DNA of 64,000 bases, from IMG/VR virus record IMGVR_UViG_3300027759_004238, positions 1 through 64,000 of that record; one strand, given 5' to 3'. Shown here piece by piece: positions 1 through 8,600 of this stretch. The position numbers were made by a program, and so were the translations under genes. The stretch comes from a virus. Position 1 is the first letter of the stretch. Each line of letters starts with the position of its first letter. The notes below the pieces were generated by a model. That model had not been told where the DNA came from. It did not search any database and saw only the letters and a list, made by a program, of their open reading frames with translations.

Positions 1-789
1 ATCTGAATGAGAGAGTTGCTGGATTTTATAAGAAACAAATTTTAAAAAGGAAGAAAGAGGAAGGGCTTCATTCGGAGTCGGTGTATAGTTTTTAAAAACA
101 AAAGTATCTGAGCTTGAATCCTTATCTACCAGTATAGAAAAGTTTGTATCCGGTTTAAATAAACAAATACCATCATCGGACAATAGATAAGAAAATTTCT
201 GACTATTACTATCTGGATGTATTTTTGGTTGAAAAATTAATTTATTATTAATATTATTCCAAGTTAATAAAAATTGATGAGGAACTTCCTGAGTGTTTTT
301 GCTATAATAAGTGGTTTCTACCGAAACAAAATTTTCTTCTGCGTTGTTTAATACATGTGTGAAATCTTTAGAGAAAATAAAATTAAAATTATCTGAGGAT
401 TGAGCATTAGAATTTTTACCAAATAAATCCATAGCCACACGAGATGTGGCAGACAATTCATAGGTTGTAGATAGAGTTATTAATTTATTGTCTAGTGAAT
501 CAACTGTGCATATGGGTGTAAAAATTTGAGCCAGATTGCTAATATCGTCGGGGTTACTAGCATCTTCTAAAATGTTAGAACTAGTGTTAATGTCAGTTAA
601 GAACATTCCAGTGCTCTTATTAAATGATGCATCTTTAAAATTCTTTAAACATTCATTCAACCCAAAAGTTACTCCGTCTTGAAATTTTAAAGTAGTAAAT
701 TTAGTAACATAATCTTGGCCTACAGTTTTATAATTAACTGGGAGCCATTGAATAGTGTTGAGGTCTGGAAAATTAAAAGAAACGGACAT
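1..789 (-). CDS. Partial structural-type protein, C-terminus off the left edge
   Basis: An open frame runs from an ATG at 789 (cat at 787-789) leftwards to base 1 without a stop, giving 263 residues and continuing outside the window. It begins MSVSFNFPDLNTIQWLP. The sequence is rich in Ser, Asn, Thr and Phe, with no membrane segment, no catalytic motif and no family I recognise. A late-promoter-like GATAAATA lies 6 bases before the ATG. It is the next gene after the RCC1-like protein in a run of tail-fibre genes on the same strand, so a virion or tail role is likely. That rests on position and composition only. Confidence 0.7.
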   Translation of the reverse strand, partial: MSVSFNFPDLNTIQWLPVNYKTVGQDYVTKFTTLKFQDGVTFGLNECLKNFKDASFNKSTGMFLTDINTSSNILEDASNPDDISNLAQIFTPICTVDSLDNKLITLSTTYELSATSRVAMDLFGKNSNAQSSDNFNFIFSKDFTHVLNNAEENFVSVETTYYSKNTQEVPHQFLLTWNNINNKLIFQPKIHPDSNSQKFSYLLSDDGICLFKPDTNFSILVDKDSSSDTFVFKNYTPTPNEALPLSSFLKFVSYKIQQLSHSD

Positions 790-795
790 CTATAC

Positions 796-803
796 TATTT
801 ATC
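796..803 (-). promoter_or_regulatory. T4-late-type promoter element GATAAATA
   Basis: On the minus strand the octamer GATAAATA ends 6 bases before the ATG at 789. It matches the T4 late consensus TATAAATA at 7 of 8 positions. Confidence 0.55.
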
Positions 804-837
804 AAGAATGGTTAACTATGATAGTATAACTCTTCTG

Positions 838-2607
838 TTAAGTTAAAGATGCTGGAACAGTGGTTTGACCACTACTATTATTTCCCCAGGCAATTACAGA
901 GCCGTCACTTTTAAGGGCCATGGAATGCTCGCTGCCGCCAGCAATAGCCACTACACCAGAAAGTGCGCTGGATGGAATGGTGGTTTGACCATAATTATTA
1001 TATCCCCAGGCAATTACAGAGCCGTCACTTTTAAGTGCTAGATAATGGTTGCCACCACAAGCAATAGCCACTACACCAGAAAGCGCGCTGGATGGAATAA
1101 CGGGTGACGTCCCGTAAATATTGATTCCCCAACCAATCACAGAGCCGTCACTTTTAAGGGCCATGGAATACTCGACGCCACAAGCAATAGCCACCACACC
1201 AGAAGCAGCACTGGATGGAATGGGGGCTTGACCGACACTATTACGCCCCCAGGAGATTACAGAGCCGTCACTTTTAAGGGCTAGAGAATAATATTGGGCA
1301 CAAGCAATAGCCACCACACCAGAAGTGGCACTGGATGGAATGGTGGTTTGACCGTCAACACCATATCCCCAGGCAATTACAGAGCCGTCACTTTTAAGAG
1401 CTAGAGAATGGTAATCCCCACAATCAATAGCCACCACACCAGAGGTGGCACTAGAAGGAATAGTAGTTTGGTCATAAAAATTATCTCCCCAGGCAATTAC
1501 AGAGCCGTCACTTTTAAGAGCTAGAGAATGGCGCCAGCCGCCAGCAATAGCCACCACACCAGAAGTGGCACTAGAAGGAATAGTGGTTTGACCAAAATTA
1601 TTCAATCCCCAGGCAATTACAGATCCATCACTTTTAAGAGCTAGAGAATGGGTGCGGCCAGCAGCAATTCTTTTTGCACAGGCTGCTCTAGAAAGGGTTG
1701 TAGTAGAAATAGTAATTTGGCCGACACTATTATCCCCCCAACCAATTATAGAGCCATCACTTTTAATGGCTAAACAACTTCGACTAGAGGTATCAATAGT
1801 AACCACGCCAGAACTAACACTAGTGGGATTGGTGACCCCGACATAATACATTTGATTGGTATTGGCGTTGTAGAACGCCCATTGTCCGGCACTAATTACA
1901 GAGCCATCACTTTTAAGAGCCAAGGAAACATTCCCACTAGCAGCAATAGCCACCACATTAGAATCTGTAATGGCGAGCTCTCCATAAACATAGCTCCCCC
2001 AGCCAACTACAGTGCCATTACTTTTAAGAGCTAGAGAATGGAAGCCACCTGCAGCAATAGCAACCACATTAGAATTAGCACTAATAGGAATAGTGGTTTG
2101 ACCAAAATTATTAAATCCCCAGGCAATTACAGATCCATCACTTTTAAGAGCTAGAGAATGGTAATACCCACAAGCAATAGCCACCACACCAGAAGTGGCA
2201 CTAGAAGGAATAGTAATTTGGCCGTAACTATTATCCCCCCAGCCAACTACAGTGCCATCACTTTTAAGAGCTAGAGAATGATGGCCGCCCAGGGAAATAC
2301 TCACCACTTTAGAACTAACTCCAATAGGAATGGTGAATTCACCATACCAATTAGTGCCCCATCCTATCACTGAACCATCACTTTTAAGAGCCAAACAACC
2401 TTGCTGGCTTACTTTAATGTCCACCACCCCTGAATTAGCACTAGAAGGAATGATAAGGTGAGGGCCAATTCCCCATCCAATTAATGTGCCATCACTTTTA
2501 AGAGCCAAAGAACAGCCGTCGGTCGCTGCAATTCTATTAAATGTTCCGAGGCCTTTGACGGACAAAGAATTCGAAAAACTCCTGCGCTGGGCAAATAAGA
2601 AAGACAT
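838..2607 (-). CDS. RCC1-like repeat protein, 14 repeats (589 aa)
   Basis: After an N-terminal lead of about 30 residues the protein is 14 repeats of roughly 37-40 residues with the core HSLALKSDGSVIAWG, followed by N..GQTTIPSSA and VVAIACG. This is the RCC1/BLIP-II-type blade pattern, so the fold should be one or two beta-propellers. RCC1 proteins bind chromatin or proteins in eukaryotes, and bacterial relatives are often secreted. In a phage fibre cluster an adhesin or fibre-associated role is the best inference. Repeats 6 and 7 (VSLALKSDGSVISAG and CLAIKSDGSIIGWG) are separated by longer linkers, splitting the array into about 6 and 8 blades. The last eight repeats are nearly identical at DNA level, suggesting recent expansion. 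Start is ATG; no late-promoter element is seen, and it lies 4 bases after the next upstream gene's stop. Confidence 0.85.
   Translation of the reverse strand: MSFLFAQRRSFSNSLSVKGLGTFNRIAATDGCSLALKSDGTLIGWGIGPHLIIPSSANSGVVDIKVSQQGCLALKSDGSVIGWGTNWYGEFTIPIGVSSKVVSISLGGHHSLALKSDGTVVGWGDNSYGQITIPSSATSGVVAIACGYYHSLALKSDGSVIAWGFNNFGQTTIPISANSNVVAIAAGGFHSLALKSNGTVVGWGSYVYGELAITDSNVVAIAASGNVSLALKSDGSVISAGQWAFYNANTNQMYYVGVTNPTSVSSGVVTIDTSSRSCLAIKSDGSIIGWGDNSVGQITISTTTLSRAACAKRIAAGRTHSLALKSDGSVIAWGLNNFGQTTIPSSATSGVVAIAGGWRHSLALKSDGSVIAWGDNFYDQTTIPSSATSGVVAIDCGDYHSLALKSDGSVIAWGYGVDGQTTIPSSATSGVVAIACAQYYSLALKSDGSVISWGRNSVGQAPIPSSAASGVVAIACGVEYSMALKSDGSVIGWGINIYGTSPVIPSSALSGVVAIACGGNHYLALKSDGSVIAWGYNNYGQTTIPSSALSGVVAIAGGSEHSMALKSDGSVIAWGNNSSGQTTVPASLT
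960..2520 (-). repeat. Tandem RCC1-coding DNA repeats (~120 bp period)
   Basis: The DNA repeats about every 120 bases with the recurring string gagccgtcacttttaa (or gatccatcacttttaa), encoding LKSDGS. Similarity is highest over about 960-1640, where copies differ at few positions. The period matches the protein repeat, so this is coding repetition. Confidence 0.8.
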
Positions 2608-2611
2608 AAAA

Positions 2612-3097
2612 TTAAAGAACTGGAAAGTTTACTTCGGCAGGATCTTTGGTTAAATCTGGCAAGTCTCTTAAAGATTGACGATATGTGGATATCCTTTCTC
2701 TTTCAAATTCATTCATTTTTTCCCACTTGTCCACCATGACCATTTTATCAGATTCAGACAACAACTGATCTCTTTGTTTTCTCAAATCTTGCCATAGATA
2801 ATATTCTCTCTTTTCTTTATCAATGTTTAATTCTTCTTCGGTTTTATTTCTGGTTTCTATAATTTCAATTACTTTGTCTTCTAAAATTTCATATTTAGAA
2901 GAAACATAAACTTCTTTGTCTTCTGATTGCTTTTTATAAGGCAACCATCCCAATTCTTTAAGAGAGGTTTCGTCTAAAGAATTTAAATTAGAAACAAATG
3001 AAGTGTTTTGCGGCAATTCTGTGGGACCTTGGTTTATACTCTTATAAACATTACCTTCTTCATCTTTTCTGTCTTCTACTAAGCAATATAATTTCAT
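2612..3097 (-). CDS. Tail-fibre assembly chaperone-like protein (161 aa)
   Basis: A charged, soluble protein starting MKLYCLVEDRKDEEGN. The last 60 residues read LRKQRDQLLSESD, then ERISTYRQSLRDLPDLT and a terminal FPVL. This is the signature of the C-terminal domain of phage tail assembly chaperones (Phage_tail_APC type: lr..Rd.LL..sD, YRQ.LRDLP). Such proteins help fold or attach fibres, usually the neighbouring fibre. Here it lies 2 bases after the stop of the collagen-like fibre, which fits. The first 100 residues, including ELGWLPYKK, are not assigned. Exact client and necessity are inference. Confidence 0.65.
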   Translation of the reverse strand: MKLYCLVEDRKDEEGNVYKSINQGPTELPQNTSFVSNLNSLDETSLKELGWLPYKKQSEDKEVYVSSKYEILEDKVIEIIETRNKTEEELNIDKEKREYYLWQDLRKQRDQLLSESDKMVMVDKWEKMNEFERERISTYRQSLRDLPDLTKDPAEVNFPVL

Positions 3098-3099
3098 AA

Positions 3100-4977
3100 T
3101 TAATGTCCCTGATAACCTATATATCCATACCAGTTGGAGCCACCATCTGATGTGAGAAAGCTGTATGTATCTACTTTATTAAGAGTAGATGTTACGGTGG
3201 GTGCAACTCCTGTTGGCCATTTAATAGTAGTGGGCCAAGTAATGGCTCTAGCAGTTCCGTCTCCTATAGTCTGTAAAGCAAAACTATAAACTTTTGGAGC
3301 AGTTGGGGTGTTTGTAAAGGTTATAGTGACTGTAGAATTTAGAGTTAATCTAAATAAAGAGGCAGATGTTAAATCAAAAGCAACTGCATTGGATACAATG
3401 GAAGGGACTGCATATGTTTCTGTGACGTAGAGAAGATTTATCCCACCAGTCATGGTTCCACCTGCTAGAGGAAGTTTAGTACTGTCTAAGTTTGCACCAG
3501 TGGCTCCCTGAATACCAGTAGCACCTTGTATTCCTGTGGCTCCCTGAATACCAGTAGCACCTGTGGGTCCAGTTTGTCCTAGACTACCAGATAAACCAGA
3601 GACACCCTGTATTCCCGTGGCACCTGTGGGTCCTTGAATGCCGGTTGCTCCTAAACCAGTGGCACCCTGAATACCCGTGGCCCCGCTTGGACCTTGAATT
3701 CCTTGTATTCCTATAGTGCCCTGAAGTCCGGTGGCACCTATTCCAGTAGCACCTACAGGCCCGGCGGGACCCATGACTCCAGTAGCTCCTGGATTACCAC
3801 TAAGTCCCTGAACTCCTATTCCAGTGGCCCCTTGAATGCCGGCTGGCCCCTGAACTCCGGTGGCTCCTAATCCCGTGGCTCCTGTAGGACCCTGAAGCCC
3901 AGTGGCTCCTCCAGGAGTTCCTTGAATACCCTGAGGACCTGTCGCCCCACTCGGGCCTTGAATGCCTGTGGCGCCGGTGGCTCCAAGGCCGGTGGCACCA
4001 AAGGGTCCAGTGGCGCCGTTTGGACCTTGAATGCCAGTGGCTCCAGTAGCGCCCAATCCAGTGGCTCCAGTAGATCCTTGGGTCCCTGTTTGACCAGGAG
4101 AGCCCGAAAATCCGATAGGCCCGGAAGGTCCCGTAGCTCCAGTAATTCCTAGAGGTCCAGTGGCTCCAGAGGCTCCAATGGGACCCGTAGCTCCAGTGGC
4201 ACCGGTGAAAATATTGGCAATATTCAAAGCGCCGTTCGGATCCAAAGATAACCCAGCTCCTAATTTAAATACACCTGCAAGACCAGAGGTTGCCAAAGGC
4301 AATGTCAAAGAAGTTCCATCTCCTTTAAATTTACCAGAAGTGGTAATATCTGAGGTAGCACTGATTTCACCCACAACCGTTAAAGTTTTGTTGGGATTAG
4401 AGGTTTTAATCCCAATGACCCCAGATGGATCCAGCCCTGCTGTATTTTTTGCGTTTCCTATATGTAAAACTTCTATTCCGTCACCGTCATAGAAAGAAGC
4501 GACATCTCCAGATCCTTTGCCTTGATATACATAAAGAGCGGGGCCGTACCCAGTGTTGACCACACTTAAAGAAGAGGTTGTGGAAAATATGGTATTGGCA
4601 AAATGAACTCCTCCCTGTGCAGATATTCCTCCCGTGACTGTAAGATCTCCAACAATGGTACCTCCTACTAAATCTAATTTAGAATAAAGAGTTTGCTCAA
4701 TACTTTGTAAAGTTGTTTCCAGGTAATTAACATCCGGAATTTCTAAGGTTACATTGCCTCTTTTTCCTCCTACAGAGTTAACCATGCTACCATCAGTAAC
4801 TCCAAAAATTTTGCCAGAAGCACTTAAACTATTAACAAATAAAACATTTGCTGATGTTGACATCATGTTCGATCCGATAATGAAACTGTTATCATGATTG
4901 ACTACAGAGTTTTTACCGGCTAAAACTCCACTGAGTGGAATTTCAAACATATTTAAAGTGGCTTTGACGAAACTCAT
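3100..4977 (-). CDS. Collagen-like tail fibre (625 aa)
   Basis: Three parts are visible. Residues 1-257 form an N-terminal fibre region containing the stretch [18 protein letters not shown] through [16 protein letters not shown], which recurs in the 1574-aa fibre. Residues about 258-495 are Gly-X-Y triplets dominated by GATG, GIQG and GPxG, a trimeric collagen-like rod. Residues about 496-625 are a beta-rich tip ending [19 protein letters not shown]; a related tip ends the 205-aa protein at 49031. Collagen-like rods occur in many phage fibres. Start ATG at 4977 forms a TAATATG junction with the upstream S74 gene and also has GTTAAATA 6 bases before it. A receptor-binding or spacer role is inferred. 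Confidence 0.85.
   Translation of the reverse strand: MSFVKATLNMFEIPLSGVLAGKNSVVNHDNSFIIGSNMMSTSANVLFVNSLSASGKIFGVTDGSMVNSVGGKRGNVTLEIPDVNYLETTLQSIEQTLYSKLDLVGGTIVGDLTVTGGISAQGGVHFANTIFSTTSSLSVVNTGYGPALYVYQGKGSGDVASFYDGDGIEVLHIGNAKNTAGLDPSGVIGIKTSNPNKTLTVVGEISATSDITTSGKFKGDGTSLTLPLATSGLAGVFKLGAGLSLDPNGALNIANIFTGATGATGPIGASGATGPLGITGATGPSGPIGFSGSPGQTGTQGSTGATGLGATGATGIQGPNGATGPFGATGLGATGATGIQGPSGATGPQGIQGTPGGATGLQGPTGATGLGATGVQGPAGIQGATGIGVQGLSGNPGATGVMGPAGPVGATGIGATGLQGTIGIQGIQGPSGATGIQGATGLGATGIQGPTGATGIQGVSGLSGSLGQTGPTGATGIQGATGIQGATGIQGATGANLDSTKLPLAGGTMTGGINLLYVTETYAVPSIVSNAVAFDLTSASLFRLTLNSTVTITFTNTPTAPKVYSFALQTIGDGTARAITWPTTIKWPTGVAPTVTSTLNKVDTYSFLTSDGGSNWYGYIGYQGH
3493..4206 (-). repeat. 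Collagen-like Gly-X-Y coding repeat
   Basis: About 79 consecutive Gly-X-Y triplets, with short nucleotide motifs such as ccagtggctcc and cctgaatacc recurring irregularly. Imperfect 9-18 bp repeats of this kind can slip or recombine with the similar array at 61.7-64 kb. Confidence 0.85.
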
Positions 4978-4978
4978 A

Positions 4979-5590
4979 TTATTTATTTAACTTAGTAACA
5001 ACCTTCTTTAAATCTTCTATTTGTTTTTGTTGTTCTTTAATAGCTTCTATAAGAAGAGCAACAATGTTGCCGTAACTAACTGATAAAATAGAATCTTCAT
5101 TCTCTGAATCAACGCAATGTACCACTTCTGGTAAAATTTCTTTAATTTCCTGGGCTATAACTCCAACATTTTGACGCTTCGTTTGATCATCTATTTTATT
5201 ATAATAGACTCCTCTTAATTTTAATGTTTTATCCAAAGCATTGTCAATAGTTTTTACATTTTCTTTAAGTTTAGCATCTGAATATGCGGTTACGTCTCCG
5301 GTGGCTGTTATGGACCCGTATGTGTCAGTTTGTACTATCGTACTAGCACCGGAAAGAGCTGCGAGTATGTATGCGGTGGTGGCAGCATTGCGCAATGCGG
5401 TTGCATTTGTAGCTGTAGCTGCGTTGCCGGTACAAGCACTAGCGGTTGCTGCATTTCCAGAACAAGAAGTAGAAACAAAAGTTCCACCGCTCCCAGGGGT
5501 CCAAGCGCCTGTGTAGGTGGCTCCGCCGGTGGCGGCGGCTATTGCTGAAAGATTTGTTAAATCTAATGTTGAACTTTTAACTTTTGTCAT
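4979..5590 (-). CDS. Short fibre protein with C-terminal peptidase S74 chaperone domain (203 aa)
   Basis: The N-terminal half is low-complexity Ala/Thr/Ser/Asn-rich, with GNAATAT-type repeats, typical of phage fibre stalks. From about residue 101 it reads [16 protein letters not shown], then [17 protein letters not shown] and a terminal coiled coil. This is the peptidase S74 intramolecular chaperone of tailspikes and fibres. The expected Ser-Lys dyad is present (Ser104 and Lys109 in SDAKLKEN). In the family, the domain trimerises the fibre, then cleaves itself off. Starts with ATG. Its upstream neighbour is a 1574-aa fibre ending in a related S74 domain. This gene could be an independent small fibre or a spare chaperone/tip. 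Confidence 0.85.
   Translation of the reverse strand: MTKVKSSTLDLTNLSAIAAATGGATYTGAWTPGSGGTFVSTSCSGNAATASACTGNAATATNATALRNAATTAYILAALSGASTIVQTDTYGSITATGDVTAYSDAKLKENVKTIDNALDKTLKLRGVYYNKIDDQTKRQNVGVIAQEIKEILPEVVHCVDSENEDSILSVSYGNIVALLIEAIKEQQKQIEDLKKVVTKLNK
4980..4991 (-). promoter_or_regulatory. Late-promoter-like GTTAAATAAATA
   Basis: Two overlapping NNTAAATA elements (4984-4991 and 4980-4987) lie just before the ATG at 4977, inside the 3' end of the upstream gene. The more distal copy is 6 bases from the ATG. Confidence 0.45.
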
Positions 5591-5605
5591 AATTTAATAA
5601 ATTTA

Positions 5606-8600
5606 TTACTTTCTTTTTAACTCCTCTACTTCTTTTCTTAATTCTTTAATACCTTCAATTAATAGAGCCACAATTTTTTCATATTTTACCCCATTATATC
5701 CATCATGTCTGACGGCTACCACTTCGGGTAAGACTTTTTCTATTTCCTGGGCAATAACTCCCACATCCTTGCCTTTATAAAGTTGCTGTTTATTATTCCA
5801 TATAAATTCAACACCAGAAATTTTATCAATTTTGTTTAACGCATCGGATATAGGAACTATGTTAGATTTAAGTCTTATATCTGAGGGGGCATAAGCAGCA
5901 ATTACATCGCCTGTGGCATTTATGTCGCCGTAAACTAAAAGACTACCATTAGTTCCACTTACACCAATTTGGCAAGCTCCTGTGAAAGCAGGAGCTGCTT
6001 TAGGGGCATAAGATCCTAAGGCCGTGGTTACATAATCTTCTGTGGCCACTGTTTTTCTTGTAGGGCCCGCAGTATATGTGACATATAGTTTAGAACCGTC
6101 CCATTCCACGGCGCCAGCCAATAAACTACTAAGGGTTGCACCAGATGAAAACACTAAAGGCGGTTTAGTGGTAGTTCCTGCAGCTAAGGTTATTTTAGCA
6201 GCAGACATTGTTACATCCCCGGAAATAGGTCCCCCAGTTTTATCAAATTTTTCTGTATCTAGCTCTGCTATTGCAGATTGAACATTTATAGCAGCGACAT
6301 TGCCTGTGGGGCTAAACACTACTGCAGACGCTATGTTTGGATATGTATAATATCCATCCACCTCTGCTAAAACATAATCTCCAGCATTACAACCAACTGT
6401 TAATGTAAAAGAAGTTGTAGATGTTTCTGCGTAATCATTGGTGGTTTGGCGAACGCCATTAACATATACTCTTAATTGATTGGCTCCGGTTGTATAAGAA
6501 GGGGCCGTGAATACAGTTTGAGAGGCCGTGGCCGTCCATGCCGCCCGAGTAGAATTTATAAGAGTTCCTACTTGGACGGTGGCTCCCGTTTCTGCTGCCC
6601 AATAATAATTTCCAGCACCTCCTGTTTTTAAAACATAACCAGATGTACCAGTGCCTATCCCGTCTAATAAATTCTTTGCACCCGCTGAAGCGGTGGCGCC
6701 GCCTGTTCCGCCTTGAGAGGTTAAAAGAGTCCCGGCTATTTGATTTACATTTAAAGATCCATAAATGTTAGTTGCTTGGAAATCTCCGTTTACTTCTAAT
6801 GTTCTAGTAGGAGCAGCGGTTCCTATTCCAACTTTGCCATTGTTTAAAATGGTCATCTTTTCGTTAGAAGTAAAAAATCTTAAACGAGGAGATGCATCAT
6901 TTCCGAAAACATCAATGGTCCAAGCTTCTGTATTATCTAATGCTTTGGCAAAAGTTAATTGTCCTCCTTCCAATGAAGCGTCTTGTCTACCCAACCATAA
7001 CGGGCCATGGAGTAAGCTGGTACCTCCTATGTTGAGGGTGCCTGTGGCTCTAATATTACCAGTGACTGATAGCTTTTCAGAGGGAGCAGTATCGTTTATT
7101 CCTACATTGCCGTTTGAAGCAATGCGCATTGTTTCATTGGAAGAAGAGTTTCCAAATAATAATAAATTTGGATAACCAGTGTGAGCACTACCATACAATT
7201 GTACATAACCTCCATCTATAGCTCCATCTGTCCCTAAACCACCCCATATAGAATAAGCTCCAGAATTAGAAACCCCTCTAATATTAGCAACTCCGGCTAT
7301 AACTCCGGCATTAAGATCCAATTTACTGCGAGGAGTTAAAGTGCCTAATCCAACATTGCCGTTTATGTAATTAATACCCGAACCGGTTACATTAAGGTTT
7401 CCTGAAGAGAAAAGACTTCCGGTGGCACTAATTTCTCCCACTACAGTTAATGTTTTATTGGGAGTGGAAGTTAAAATACCAACATTTGGGTTAATACCGT
7501 TAATGCCTCCTACATGCAACACCTCTCTTTGTTGGTCTAAGTCATAAAAGGATGCTATGTCCCCAGCTGTACTATATTGACCCACCCACAGTGCTGGAGA
7601 AGGTCCGTAATTTATCACACTCAAAGCACTAGTGTTTGATATTATAGAACCCACGAAGGTCGTAGTCCCTAAAGTGGATAAATTACCTGTAATGGTAAGA
7701 TTTCCGCTGACAGTAGAACCCGCTATACGAGTGGCATTTATAAAAGGAGTATATATATCAGAAGTTGCTACTATATGAGCAGCTGTAATTCCAGGCGCGG
7801 TAAATGAAGATATGGGAATATTAAAATTACTAGCTGAGAGATAATTAAATATGGAATTAAAAATTGAAATTGTAGAAAATTTAAATGAATGTATGGTTAC
7901 TGCTCCATTTAAGGGTGGAGGGGCTACAAAATGTATAATGCCATTTAAGCCATCATTAGCACTTAACACTGTAAAGTCTGTAGTGGGTCTTTGGACCAAT
8001 CCAGTCACAGAAACCAAATATCCATTAGGGTCTGTGCCATTATATACTTCACTCGGAATAGAGTAATCCAAGGAGGTACCGTCCGCAATGAAGGTTGTAT
8101 ATTGAGGATTATAAAATCCAACAATACTCTTACCCACTTCACTACTTTGATTGGCGTATATATTAATTAATTGCCCAGCTGGTGGAGGTGAAGAAAATAC
8201 CACAGATCCTTTGTTGGATAAATTGCTGGTAAAATCTATATAAGGTCTTTGAATTAAACCCGCTATAGAAATTAAAAAATTATTTGGATTTATGCTGGGA
8301 AAATTTGAATCACTAAATTTTGTAGTGACACCATCTCCTATAAATTGAACCACATAAGGGGTTTTATAAAACCCCGATCCAGCTGTGTAAGAATTAAACA
8401 ATTCTAATAAATCTTGACCGCCCGATAAGAATCTTCCTGTAGTACCCACCACTATATCACTATTACTGCATATAGACCCAGTGGTGTTGCAGATAGTTCC
8501 TTCATTGTGGAAATATCCTGTATTGCACATGGTGCCAGTGTTGTTAAATGCTCCGTAATTGCAAATGGACCCAACACTTGTAAGTTGGCCCACATTTGTA

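Noticed and set aside
838-2607. CRISPR-like array
   Set aside because: The regular ~120-bp repeats are coding (RCC1) and have no 20-40 bp unique spacers or cas genes nearby.
3922-4492. Plus-strand frames opposite the 625-aa collagen-like fibre
   Set aside because: Antisense shadows of repeats; composition follows the reverse strand.
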